Below, piece after piece: positions 1 through 6,561 of a stretch of 7,742 nucleotides of DNA (positions are counted from its first letter, which is position 1; each line of letters opens with the position of its first letter). Below the pieces are notes generated by a model. It was given only the letters and a program-made list of their open reading frames with translations, searched no databases and was not told where the DNA came from. The position numbers and the translations under genes are program-made. The stretch is from Synergistaceae bacterium (GTDB lineage Bacteria; Synergistota; Synergistia; Synergistales; Aminobacteriaceae), in NCBI GenBank assembly GCA_017447325.1, contig JAFSNU010000417.1, positions 1 through 7,742 on the forward strand, written 5' to 3'.

Positions 1-291
1 TTGAGCTATCTGCGAGCCTTGCATGTGTTTAAAGTTCATGCCTCGCCTTGCCCTTTGCCCTTGCGATAAGCTCCGCGCATTTCTCGCTGACTATTACGGC
101 TTGCCTTGCTCTTGCGCCGTGACCCTTGAGTTCGCTGCGAGCCTTGCATGTTAAAGCTCACGCCTCGCCTTGCCCTTTGCCCTTGCGATAAGCTCCGCGC
201 ATTTCTCGCTGACTATTACGGCTTGCCTTGCTCTTGCGCCGTGACCCTTGAGCTATCTGCGAGCCTTGCATGTGTTTAAAGCTCACGCCTC
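1..291. repeat. Tandem array of a 122-125 bp CTTGC-rich repeat (2 full + 1 partial copy)
   Basis: Copy 1 spans 1-125, copy 2 spans 126-247, and a partial third copy spans 248-291. The left edge may be cut by the window. Copies 1 and 2 are nearly identical. They differ by a few substitutions near the start, by two more (T versus C) around 36-40 of copy 1, and by a 3-bp deletion in copy 2 after the shared GCATG. Each full copy carries six CTTGC pentamers (copy 1: 18, 47, 60, 100, 105, 111) and one TTTGC, so there is a nested short periodicity. The unit length is not a multiple of three in copy 1, so the reading frame shifts between copies, which argues against one long repetitive protein. The array stops about 13 bp from the T-tract of the rpmE terminator and is much richer in G+C than the other intergenic DNA here. 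I read it as a non-coding intergenic repeat of unknown function. Nothing else is seen between 1 and 300. Confidence 0.9.
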
Positions 292-304
292 TAAATTATC
301 ACGC

Positions 305-343
305 AAATAAAAAACGAGGCCAAGCTATTAAACTTTGCCCCGT
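305..343 (-). terminator. Rho-independent terminator after rpmE
   Basis: On the minus strand an 11-position stem (arms at 333-343 and 314-324, starting ACGGGGC and ending CCTCGT) closes an 8-nt loop. It contains one G-U pair and one A-G mismatch. A T-rich run (complement of 305-313) follows immediately. It lies 34 bp past the rpmE stop codon and should end the rpsO-rpmE transcript, and any read-through from the genes upstream. Confidence 0.85.
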
Positions 344-377
344 TGATTTTCAAATTAAATTTTAAAATTATTAATTA

Positions 378-605
378 TTACACGTCAGTCTTCTGACCGT
401 AGTTCACGCCCTGATACTTCTTCTGGAACTTCTCAAGACGTCCGGCCTCTGTCAAGATGCGGCCTCTCTTGCCCGTGTAGAACGGATGGCACTGCGAGCA
501 TACGCCGACGCGAATTTCTTTTAAAGTCGATCTTGTCGTAAAAGTATTTCCGCACGCGCACGTAACTTTGCATTCCTGATACTCAGGATGAATATCTTTC
601 TTCAT
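378..605 (-). CDS. rpmE: 50S ribosomal protein L31 (zinc-binding type)
   Basis: A 75-residue protein with the classic L31 opening (MKKDIHPEY) and central motifs such as FYTGK. L31 sits in the central protuberance of the large subunit and contacts the small subunit across the bridge. The four zinc-binding cysteines are all present, as CxC at residues 16 and 18 and CxxC at 36 and 39. This is therefore the zinc-containing (C+) form and not the zinc-free paralogue used during zinc starvation. Length is normal for the family. The ATG at 603-605 is preceded by AGGAG at 619-623, with a rather long 13-nt spacer. The gene lies 48 bp downstream of rpsO with no terminator between them, so the two are probably co-transcribed. 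The terminator at 305-343 ends the unit. Confidence 0.96.
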   Translation of the reverse strand: MKKDIHPEYQECKVTCACGNTFTTRSTLKEIRVGVCSQCHPFYTGKRGRILTEAGRLEKFQKKYQGVNYGQKTDV

Positions 606-618
606 CTTATTATTAAAA

Positions 619-623
619 CTCCT
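619..623 (-). promoter_or_regulatory. Shine-Dalgarno of rpmE (long spacer)
   Basis: AGGAG on the minus strand, 13 nt upstream of the rpmE ATG. The motif is clear, but the spacing exceeds the usual 5-9 nt. Confidence 0.6.
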
Positions 624-653
624 GTTTAAATTTAAAATAAATTAAATTAAAAA

Positions 654-920
654 TTAATGACGTAAGCCAAGACGCTCGATCAACGAACGATAACGGTTAA
701 AGTCCTTGTCCTGCAAGTAGCGCAGTAATCTGCGGCGCGTTCCGACCATCTTTAAAAGTCCGCGTCTCGAATGAAAGTCCTTCTTGTGAACTTTCAGATG
801 CTCCGTGAGCTCTCTGATTCTCTCGGTGAGAACGGCGACCTGAACCTCAGGCGAGCCTGTGTCGCCCTCGTGCGTGCGGTACTCGGCCATTATGGCCTGC
901 TTCTTGTCCTTCTGGATCAT
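654..920 (-). CDS. rpsO: 30S ribosomal protein S15
   Basis: The protein is 88 residues from the ATG at 918-920, matching the usual S15 length of 88-89. It carries the family signatures HEGDTGSPEVQVA, the LTEHLKVHKKDFHSRRGLL block and the C-terminal LIERLGLRH. S15 is a primary 16S rRNA-binding protein that binds the central-domain three-way junction and starts platform assembly. An in-frame ATG at 966-968 would add 16 residues, but I reject it: it has no Shine-Dalgarno, it lies inside the leader hairpin (963-1016), and family members do not carry the extension. The chosen ATG follows a full AGGAGG at 935-940. The gene has its own promoter (1033-1061) and leads an rpsO-rpmE unit. S15 represses its own translation in several bacterial groups, so the structured leader is a candidate autoregulatory site. 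Confidence 0.95.
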   Translation of the reverse strand: MIQKDKKQAIMAEYRTHEGDTGSPEVQVAVLTERIRELTEHLKVHKKDFHSRRGLLKMVGTRRRLLRYLQDKDFNRYRSLIERLGLRH

Positions 921-934
921 TTCTTTAAATCTTT

Positions 935-940
935 CCTCCT
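935..940 (-). promoter_or_regulatory. Shine-Dalgarno that sets the rpsO start
   Basis: A perfect AGGAGG on the minus strand, 14 nt before the ATG at 918-920. It lies inside the frame of the longer alternative reading, so it argues for the internal start. The spacer is long, as it is for rpmE. Confidence 0.65.
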
Positions 941-962
941 GATTATAAATTATTTTTCTTTC

Positions 963-1016
963 AGCCATTGACTAAGCATTCGCCTGATCCAAAGGCGATA
1001 TTCTGAGTACACGGCC
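963..1016 (-). promoter_or_regulatory. Structured 5' leader of rpsO, candidate S15 autoregulatory RNA
   Basis: The minus-strand RNA can fold into one nested hairpin of three helices. The inner helix is CGCCT/AGGCG (993-997 with 981-985) closing a 7-nt loop. The middle helix is ACTCAG/CTTAGT (1003-1008 with 971-976) with one C-U mismatch. The outer helix is GGCC/GGCT (1013-1016 with 963-966) with one G-U pair. The helices are separated by near-symmetric internal loops. The fold begins about 10 nt after the predicted transcription start and ends 22 nt before the Shine-Dalgarno. Seen: the complementarity. Known: S15 binds structured leaders of its own mRNA in several unrelated bacterial lineages. 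Inferred: that this element does the same. Confidence 0.45.
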
Positions 1017-1032
1017 TCTTAATTCTTAATTA

Positions 1033-1061
1033 ATTTTATATTAATAAATTTAATTTATCAA
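1033..1061 (-). promoter_or_regulatory. Sigma70-type promoter of rpsO-rpmE
   Basis: On the minus strand TTGATA (-35, 1056-1061) and TAAAAT (-10, 1033-1038) are separated by exactly 17 bp, each hexamer matching five of six consensus bases. The predicted start near 1026 lies just upstream of the leader hairpin. The promoter begins only four bases after the upstream stop codon. The A+T-rich surroundings raise the chance of spurious matches, but spacing and position support it. Confidence 0.6.
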
Positions 1062-1064
1062 GCT

Positions 1065-1907
1065 TTAATTTAAAAATACTTCTTTCACGCTTATATTAAC
1101 TTTCTTGACATTCATTCCCGTAAAATAACTCAAGCCAAGTTTAATTCGCTTTTGCAATAACTTTGCAATCTCCAAAGCACTTTTATTTCCTAATTTAAAA
1201 TCCAACATCACATTAACGTCCATGTTATCATCAAGCTCATGCTCGATCTCTAACTCATGAATATTTTGAACGTAATCGCTTGTTGCGAGCAAGTGCCGGC
1301 ACATCGCCAAGACAGCGTCCGGCTCTATTAAAACTTTGCCGTCGAAACTAAATAACGGCTTCACTATCGTATTTTTATTGTCGTCCTTATCTCTACTCTT
1401 AAATAAGCCTCTAATCTGGCTGACTAACTTTCCCGCAAAGTTGCGCTGTATTTGCGCTCGGGCTACAGGCACAACATGCTGCTTCTTCTCGCGGCGTTCT
1501 TTCAACGCTGCATTAATTTCGTCCTGACTTGCGACATCAGAAATATTTATAATTTTAACCGGCTTGTTAAGCCCTAACTTTAAAATTATTTTGTCTATCA
1601 TCGCCTCAGACGTCGCTAAAATCATCAGCTTGCACGGCGCACGGGACGCGAGATAATTTATAACTTCTTCACGGTGCTGATCGTACTCGAATATAGCGCG
1701 TCTTATAGCCCGAACCATATTTATTTCAGATTTCGCGCTCTTGCCGGCCATGATCCGCCCTCGGGATATTACAAGGCCGTCGTCGATAATTAAATCAATA
1801 TTATATTCACGCGCAACGTTAGTAGCTCTATGGCTCTTGCCAGTTCCAGCCGGCCCGACAAACGCGCTGACTTCTATTAATTTTAATTTCTCGCTTAAAT
1901 CTTCCAT
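1065..1907 (-). CDS. P-loop ATP-binding protein with Asp23-like C-terminal domain
   Basis: A 280-residue protein with no specific known function. The N-terminal part is a nucleotide-binding fold. A Walker A motif, GPAGTGKS, lies at residues 18-25 directly after a first hydrophobic strand, and an acidic hydrophobic strand (DLIIDDG, 38-44) follows. A basic, low-complexity linker covers about 135-180. The last ~80 residues (about 200-280) have the pattern of Asp23/Gls24-family domains: alternating valine strands, a lysine-rich helix with LQKRIKLGL, then FTGMNVKKVNISVKEV. Asp23-family proteins are small envelope-associated or stress proteins in Firmicutes. The domain call comes from pattern recognition only. 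The ATG has no Shine-Dalgarno and follows a 35-nt spacer made entirely of A and T after murA. Position downstream of murA, wecB and the WecA-like gene hints at an envelope role, but this is inference. The rpsO promoter starts directly after its stop. Confidence 0.75.
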   Translation of the reverse strand: MEDLSEKLKLIEVSAFVGPAGTGKSHRATNVAREYNIDLIIDDGLVISRGRIMAGKSAKSEINMVRAIRRAIFEYDQHREEVINYLASRAPCKLMILATSEAMIDKIILKLGLNKPVKIINISDVASQDEINAALKERREKKQHVVPVARAQIQRNFAGKLVSQIRGLFKSRDKDDNKNTIVKPLFSFDGKVLIEPDAVLAMCRHLLATSDYVQNIHELEIEHELDDNMDVNVMLDFKLGNKSALEIAKLLQKRIKLGLSYFTGMNVKKVNISVKEVFLN

Positions 1908-1942
1908 ATTAAAATTAAAAATTTAAAATTAAAATTAAAATT

Positions 1943-3211
1943 TTAATCTAACAGCTCAACGCGCGCGCCCAAAGATTTTAATTTTGCGTCTATCGCTTCA
2001 TAGCCCCGCCACACGTGTACCATGTCGCTTACCTGCGTAACTCCCTGAGCCGCAAGGCCGGCTATTATCAACGCAGCTCCGGCTCTCAAGTCAGTAGCCT
2101 TTACGTCCGCGCCGTGCAGACTTTCAACGCCGTTTATTATCGCCGTGTCGCCTTTAATATCTATATTCGCGCCCATTTTATTAAGCTCTTGCGTATATAA
2201 AAATCTCGCCTGAAATAAATTTTCTTCGATTAAGCTCGTGCCTTTTGCAATCGACAAAGCCGCTGCCATTGGAGACTGCGCGTCCGTCGGAAATCCCGGG
2301 AACGGCATCGTCCTGAACGACACCGCGTGAAGTCTCTTAACAGGCGTTAAAATTATAGAGTCTTTATTAACTTTAAACTTTGCTCCGGCCTCTTCAAGCT
2401 TCGCTAAAATCGCGTCAATATGATCAGGAATAATATTATTTATTGTGACTTGGCCGCCGGTCATTATTGCCGCTAAAATATACGTGCAGATCTCTATCCT
2501 GTCCGGTATAACTTTATCGCTGCCCGAATGCACTTCGTCTATTCCTTTAATTCTCACGCAGCCCGTGCCCTCTAAATCAATCGGCACGCCCATGCTCATT
2601 AACACATCCGCAAGATTATCTATCTCAGGCTCACGCGCAATATTCTCGATTATAGTCTCGCCGTGAGCAAGAGCCGCCGCCATCATTAAATTTTCAGTCG
2701 CTCCTACAGACGGAAAATCTAAATAAATTCTACGGCCTCGCAACTTGTCAGCTTTAGCATAGACAACGCCGCTTTTAATCTCTATCTTTGCTCCCATCTG
2801 CACAAGGCCTTTTAAATGCAAGTCAATAGGCCTGCTGCCGATCGAACAGCCGCCGGGCAAAGGCATTACAGCTTTGCCGCACCGAGCTAATAAAGGCCCA
2901 AGCACAAGCGACGACGCACGCATCTTCCTGACTAAACTTTCCGGAGCTTCGTGCGAAATATTTTCAGGAACGTCAAGCATAACTTTATTCGCGCCTAAAT
3001 CTTTAACATTAACGCCCAAGCTCTTTAATAATTCCTTCATCGTGTTAATGTCATACAAATCCGGCACGTTGTCTAACGTCAAACTTCCGCCTTTTAACAA
3101 CAAGCACGCGGCCATGACAGGCAAAGCGGCGTTCTTCGCGCCCTGAGCCTTTATTGTCCCGTTCAAAGGCACTCCGCCCTCAATCCGCATTATATTTTTT
3201 AACTCAGACAT
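1943..3211 (-). CDS. murA: UDP-N-acetylglucosamine 1-carboxyvinyltransferase
   Basis: A 422-residue cytoplasmic enzyme of normal length. It transfers enolpyruvate from PEP to UDP-GlcNAc, the first committed step of peptidoglycan synthesis and the target of fosfomycin. Substrate-binding Lys26-Asn27 sit in GAKNAAL. The loop PGGCSIGSRP carries the catalytic Cys122, so a fosfomycin-sensitive Cys form is expected rather than the Asp variant. PGFPTD has Asp309 as the likely catalytic base. The C-terminal RGYEAIDAKLKSLGA is typical. AGGAG at 3229-3233 lies 17 nt from the chosen ATG, which is unusually far. An in-frame ATG at 3188-3190 (residue 8, MRIEGG) is an alternative start and aligns as well with shorter MurA N-termini. 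It follows wecB by 78 bp of A+T-rich DNA with no hairpin terminator, so it is probably in the same operon. Confidence 0.96.
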   Translation of the reverse strand: MSELKNIMRIEGGVPLNGTIKAQGAKNAALPVMAACLLLKGGSLTLDNVPDLYDINTMKELLKSLGVNVKDLGANKVMLDVPENISHEAPESLVRKMRASSLVLGPLLARCGKAVMPLPGGCSIGSRPIDLHLKGLVQMGAKIEIKSGVVYAKADKLRGRRIYLDFPSVGATENLMMAAALAHGETIIENIAREPEIDNLADVLMSMGVPIDLEGTGCVRIKGIDEVHSGSDKVIPDRIEICTYILAAIMTGGQVTINNIIPDHIDAILAKLEEAGAKFKVNKDSIILTPVKRLHAVSFRTMPFPGFPTDAQSPMAAALSIAKGTSLIEENLFQARFLYTQELNKMGANIDIKGDTAIINGVESLHGADVKATDLRAGAALIIAGLAAQGVTQVSDMVHVWRGYEAIDAKLKSLGARVELLD

Positions 3212-3289
3212 TTAATTTTTAATACATGCTCCTAATTATTTTCAAATTTCAAAACTTATTAATTATTAATATTTAATATTTAATATACG

Positions 3290-4402
3290 CTAAAATTTAA
3301 AATAATTTAATATAATATCCCGAATTTTCAAGCAAGCCGTTCCGTCTCCGAACGGCATTCCGCGCGTCAAAAAATATTCCCTGTAATCTTTATTATTTAA
3401 AATCTTTAAAGCCTGCTCCAAAATTTTATTTCTGTCAGTGCCGACTAAAACGCCGGTGCCTAACGTCACAGCCTGAGGCCGCTCCGACAAAGTCCGCATA
3501 ATTAAAACGGGCTTGCGCAGTGCAGACGCTTCTTCCTGAATGCCGCCGCTGTCACTTAAAATAAATATGCTCTTGTTCATGGCCGCGACAAAATCAGGAT
3601 AGTCTAACGGCTCAGTGAAAATTATATTATTATTAAAATCTTTAAGCTCTTTATAAATTACTTCGCGCACCGTCGGATTTTTATGTAACGGTATTAAAAA
3701 TTTCACGTCCGGCCTTGCGTTAATAATATCTTTCACGGCATGGCAAATTTGAACTAACGGCTCGCCCCATGACTCCCGCCGGTGAGCAGTCATTAAGATT
3801 AACGGCGCGTCATTCTCAAAATTTATATTATTATTTAATTTATTACTTAAAGTCCAGAATAGCGCGTCTATAACAGTGTTGCCCGTTACAAAAATTTTTG
3901 ACGGATCAGAGCCTTCGTGCTTTAAATTCTCAGCGTCAAGCTCGGTCGGCGCGAAATATAAACTTGCTATTCTATCTGCAAGAACTCGATTAATTTCTTC
4001 AGGGAACGGCAGATAAATATTTTTGCTGCGCAGTCCGGCCTCAACATGTCCGACCGGAATTTTACGGTAAAATCCGGCTAAAGCAGCTGCAAAAGTTGTT
4101 GACGTGTCGCCGTGAACTAAAATTATATCTTGAGAATTTTCATCAAGATACCTGCCGACGCCTGTCAAGACGGACGAAGTTATATAGTCAAGGCTTTGAC
4201 GCTCGCGCATTATATTTAAATCAAAATCAGCTTTAATATTAAAGAATGCGAGAGCCTGTCTTAACATGTCCGTGTGCTGGCCGGTCGTCAAAACTTTTAC
4301 TTCAAAATTATTATCGCCTTTCAACAAATTAATTAACGGCGACATTTTAATTGCTTCAGGCCTTGTGCCTATCACGCATAATAATTTTATTAATTTTTGC
4401 AT
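3290..4402 (-). CDS. wecB: UDP-N-acetylglucosamine 2-epimerase (non-hydrolysing)
   Basis: A 370-residue GT-B-fold enzyme that interconverts UDP-GlcNAc and UDP-ManNAc, the precursor of ManNAc or ManNAcA units in surface glycans and linkage units. Family motifs appear in order: GTRPEAIK (12-19), HGDTSTT with Asp99, GHVEAGLRS (His119, Glu121), PFPEEINR, TAHRRESWG (His207-Glu210), and SDSGGIQEE (283-291) at the UDP-binding site. The late motif reads RTLSERPQ where many homologues have an xxTERPE form, a conservative change. Length is normal and no catalytic residue is missing. The ATG has no Shine-Dalgarno and follows a 31-nt spacer composed only of A and T after the WecA-like gene. Co-location with that gene suggests both feed one undecaprenyl-linked glycan, while murA draws on the same UDP-GlcNAc pool. 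Confidence 0.95.
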   Translation of the reverse strand: MQKLIKLLCVIGTRPEAIKMSPLINLLKGDNNFEVKVLTTGQHTDMLRQALAFFNIKADFDLNIMRERQSLDYITSSVLTGVGRYLDENSQDIILVHGDTSTTFAAALAGFYRKIPVGHVEAGLRSKNIYLPFPEEINRVLADRIASLYFAPTELDAENLKHEGSDPSKIFVTGNTVIDALFWTLSNKLNNNINFENDAPLILMTAHRRESWGEPLVQICHAVKDIINARPDVKFLIPLHKNPTVREVIYKELKDFNNNIIFTEPLDYPDFVAAMNKSIFILSDSGGIQEEASALRKPVLIMRTLSERPQAVTLGTGVLVGTDRNKILEQALKILNNKDYREYFLTRGMPFGDGTACLKIRDIILNYFKF

Positions 4403-4433
4403 AATAATTTATTATTTTATTTTAATTATTATT

Positions 4434-5336
4434 TTATTTTAACTGCGAGTAAACGCGAATGCCGGCGGCGAGAAACAGCGACTGCAAGATTAATAAAAAT
4501 ATCACAGACCATAAGGCCGAGCCGGTGAGACGAATTAAGATATGATGCATGTGTCCTTTGTCAGGATAGAACGGGGACTTGCCCATTAAAATTCTTCGGC
4601 TGAACGCAAGCAGAGTATCAACAACCGGCACGCCTCCAAATAAAATAAATAATAAAATTAACTCGTGCAAGTCCATTTTATTAGTAATATTAGGCAATGC
4701 TGACGCGACAAAGTGCGTTGCAAATAAATAACCTAATAACGTGCTGCCGCCGTCGCCCAAGAAAGTCTGAGCACTGGGAAAGTTCCAGCATAACACGCCT
4801 AAAGCCATCGCGCCCATGCACGCGCTTATCAAGCTTGCACCGGCCGCCGCGCCACGAATAAAGCATAACGCAGCAGCCGAAGCCATGAACATTGAAATGC
4901 AAAGCCCGTTCACGCCGTCGATTAAATTATACGCGCTTGTAACGCCGGCGACCCAGATTATAGAAACTATAGTTATTATAATAGGAAGCTTTAACGGCAG
5001 GACTACAAGCGAGGCCGAAAGGAAATGCAATGCAAGCCTTGGGAATGGACTTAGCGAACACATGTCGTCAACATAGCCGCACAAAAATATTATCGTCGCG
5101 CCCGTAGCCGAATATTTTAAAAACGAGTAGCGCGAGCCTAAATATACGGCCAATAATAAGTAGCCAGTCCATAAGCAAAGCCCTCCGCCCCGGGGCATCT
5201 GCGACTTGTGAATTTTACGCGCGTCGGGAATGTCTAATATTCCGTACCATTGAGCGAGCCTTATTGATATTGGAGTTGTGAGTCCGCCCCAGAAAAATCC
5301 GGCAAGCCCGAGGACGAAGAGCCTAACGTCAATCAT
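4434..5336 (-). CDS. Undecaprenyl-phosphate HexNAc-1-phosphate transferase (WecA/TagO/MraY family)
   Basis: A 300-residue polytopic membrane protein of the polyprenyl-phosphate N-acetylhexosamine-1-phosphate transferase family. It moves a sugar-1-phosphate, probably GlcNAc-1-P, from its UDP form onto undecaprenyl phosphate at the inner face of the membrane. Motifs in order: DIPDARKIHKSQMPRGGG (35-52), the Mg-binding GYVDD (Asp90, Asp91), YNLIDGVNGL (Asn137, Asp140), FLGDGGSTLLG (Asp195), and the final histidine loop DKGHMHH (His262, 264, 265). The HxHH-type loop and lack of MraY-specific features favour a WecA/TagO-like enzyme over MraY. It is shorter than typical TagO or WecA (about 350 residues), mainly at the C-terminus, where one or more helices may be missing. 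The ATG at 5334-5336 lacks a Shine-Dalgarno and follows an A+T-rich stretch. It lies between rpiB-upp and wecB. Confidence 0.9.
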   Translation of the reverse strand: MIDVRLFVLGLAGFFWGGLTTPISIRLAQWYGILDIPDARKIHKSQMPRGGGLCLWTGYLLLAVYLGSRYSFLKYSATGATIIFLCGYVDDMCSLSPFPRLALHFLSASLVVLPLKLPIIITIVSIIWVAGVTSAYNLIDGVNGLCISMFMASAAALCFIRGAAAGASLISACMGAMALGVLCWNFPSAQTFLGDGGSTLLGYLFATHFVASALPNITNKMDLHELILLFILFGGVPVVDTLLAFSRRILMGKSPFYPDKGHMHHILIRLTGSALWSVIFLLILQSLFLAAGIRVYSQLK

Positions 5337-5381
5337 CTTTTAATTATTTTTTAATTATTTTTTAACACGCCGCGAGACTTA

Positions 5382-6521
5382 TTATTTCGTGCCGAAAATT
5401 CTGTCGCCGGCGTCGCCGAGTCCAGGCACTATATAGCCGTGATCGTTCAAGTGCGAGTCAAGAGCAGCCGTAAATATTTCAACGTCAGGATGATCGGCGC
5501 ACACTCTTTTAATTCCTTCCGGCGCAGCAATTAAGCACACGAGAGAAATTTTTGTCCCGCCGCGTTTCTTAATTAAACTTATTGCCGCCGATGAAGAGCC
5601 GCCCGTCGCGAGCATGGGATCTAACACGAATATATCGCGCTCGTTAATGTCGTTAGGCAGCTTGCAGTAATACTCAACCGGATTTAACGTCTCAGGGTCT
5701 CTATATAAGCCTATATGTCCGACTTTTGCATTCGGAATAACGTTTAAAATTCCGTCGACCATGCCTAAGCCTGCTCTTAACACAGGGACTAAAGCTAATT
5801 TCTTGCCCTCGATAGTGCGCTCGATAGATTTAGCAACTGGCGTCTCGACTTCTACGTCGGTCAGCGGCAAATTTCTTGTGATCTCATAGACCATAAGGCC
5901 TGAAATTTCTTGTAATAATTCTCTAAATGCTTTAACGCTTGTATTTTTATCGCGTATAATTCCGACTTTGTGCTGCACTAACGGGTGATTAAATATTACG
6001 ACGCGTCCTGACGTCAACGTGCTTGATAAATATAAATTAGATTTCTCGCGCGACGCGATTTTATTAATACGTCTTAAATGTCTTGAGCCTCCGTCTTTAA
6101 GTCCCTCGAACTCTGTATCAAGCCATGCGCTTAAAATTTCCGGAACTTTATCCGGGCCGATAACCCGTCCGCCCATTGTCAAGACGTTAATATTTAAATG
6201 CGCTTTAGCGCTTCTTGCGCTCTCAACGTCGTTGCAGACCGCCGCGCGTATGCCGTGAATTTTATTCGCAGCTATGGCAACGCCTATTCCTGAGCCGCAA
6301 AGCACAACGCCCAAATCGGCTTTCATATTGTCTGAATTTTCGTTCGCTGCTGCCCTCGCGACTTTGAACGCCGCATCCGGGTAATCGTCCTCGCTGTTAT
6401 TAATATTATTATCGCAGTCTAAAATCTCTGCGCCTCTTGACTTCAAAAAATTTACAACGGCGGTCTTCAAGCTCAAGCCAGCGTGATCGCATCCGACGGC
6501 TATTATTAAGTTTTTATTCAT
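5382..6521 (-). CDS. Bifunctional ribose-5-phosphate isomerase B / uracil phosphoribosyltransferase
   Basis: A 379-residue fusion of two cytosolic enzymes. Residues about 1-150 are RpiB, which interconverts ribose-5-P and ribulose-5-P: GCDHAG near the start, CGSGIG with the catalytic cysteine (Cys75), AHLNINVLTMGGRVIG around 105-122. After a short linker, residues about 162-379 are a full-length Upp, which makes UMP from uracil and PRPP: PVLRAGLGMVDG, the PRPP loop VLDPMLATGGSS (about 299-310), and the uracil-binding end YIVPGLGDAGDRIFGTK. Both halves look catalytically intact with no frameshift, so the fusion is real in this sequence. I chose the ATG at 6519-6521. A TTG at 6534-6536 would add five residues but overlaps the G-run (6530-6534), which best serves as the Shine-Dalgarno 8 nt before the ATG. 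In many Firmicutes rpiB and upp are separate neighbours, with a wecB-like gene often nearby, so the fusion keeps an old linkage. First gene of the minus-strand series. Confidence 0.93.
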   Translation of the reverse strand: MNKNLIIAVGCDHAGLSLKTAVVNFLKSRGAEILDCDNNINNSEDDYPDAAFKVARAAANENSDNMKADLGVVLCGSGIGVAIAANKIHGIRAAVCNDVESARSAKAHLNINVLTMGGRVIGPDKVPEILSAWLDTEFEGLKDGGSRHLRRINKIASREKSNLYLSSTLTSGRVVIFNHPLVQHKVGIIRDKNTSVKAFRELLQEISGLMVYEITRNLPLTDVEVETPVAKSIERTIEGKKLALVPVLRAGLGMVDGILNVIPNAKVGHIGLYRDPETLNPVEYYCKLPNDINERDIFVLDPMLATGGSSSAAISLIKKRGGTKISLVCLIAAPEGIKRVCADHPDVEIFTAALDSHLNDHGYIVPGLGDAGDRIFGTK

Positions 6522-6529
6522 GTTATCAG

Positions 6530-6534
6530 CCCCC
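6530..6534 (-). promoter_or_regulatory. G-run Shine-Dalgarno of rpiB-upp
   Basis: GGGGG on the minus strand, 8 nt before the ATG at 6519-6521. It is not the full consensus but is the only purine-rich candidate, and it decides the start against the upstream TTG. Confidence 0.5.
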
Positions 6535-6552
6535 AAAATTAAAATTATTAAT

Positions 6553-6561
6553 AAGATAACA
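6553..6561 (-). promoter_or_regulatory. Possible extended -10 promoter for the rpiB-upp operon
   Basis: TGTTATCTT on the minus strand fits an extended -10 (TGn plus a hexamer matching four of six consensus bases). No good -35 is seen. The start would be near 6546, giving a leader of about 25 nt. Weak evidence in A+T-rich DNA. Confidence 0.3.

Noticed and set aside
1..291. CRISPR array
   Set aside because: The units are directly adjacent, 122-125 bp long and nearly identical throughout, with no short repeats separated by unique spacers and no cas genes.
921..968. N-terminal extension of rpsO starting at the ATG at 966-968
   Set aside because: It adds 16 residues absent from the S15 family, has no Shine-Dalgarno, and overlaps the leader hairpin, while the internal ATG follows a perfect AGGAGG and gives the normal 88-residue protein.
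771..971. Plus-strand open frame opposite rpsO
   Set aside because: It is the antisense shadow of a confident ribosomal protein gene and has no recognisable domain.
3212..3289. Terminator or separate promoter between wecB and murA
   Set aside because: The 78-bp spacer is A+T-rich with short direct repeats, but I found no G+C-rich hairpin with a T-tract and no well-spaced -35/-10 pair.
4690..4902. Minus-strand open frame inside the WecA-like gene in another frame
   Set aside because: It lies wholly within a gene with intact family motifs and resembles no protein I know.
6522..6536. TTG start adding five residues to the RpiB-Upp fusion
   Set aside because: It overlaps the G-run that best serves as Shine-Dalgarno for the ATG at 6519-6521, and RpiB proteins normally begin just before the first strand and DHAG motif.
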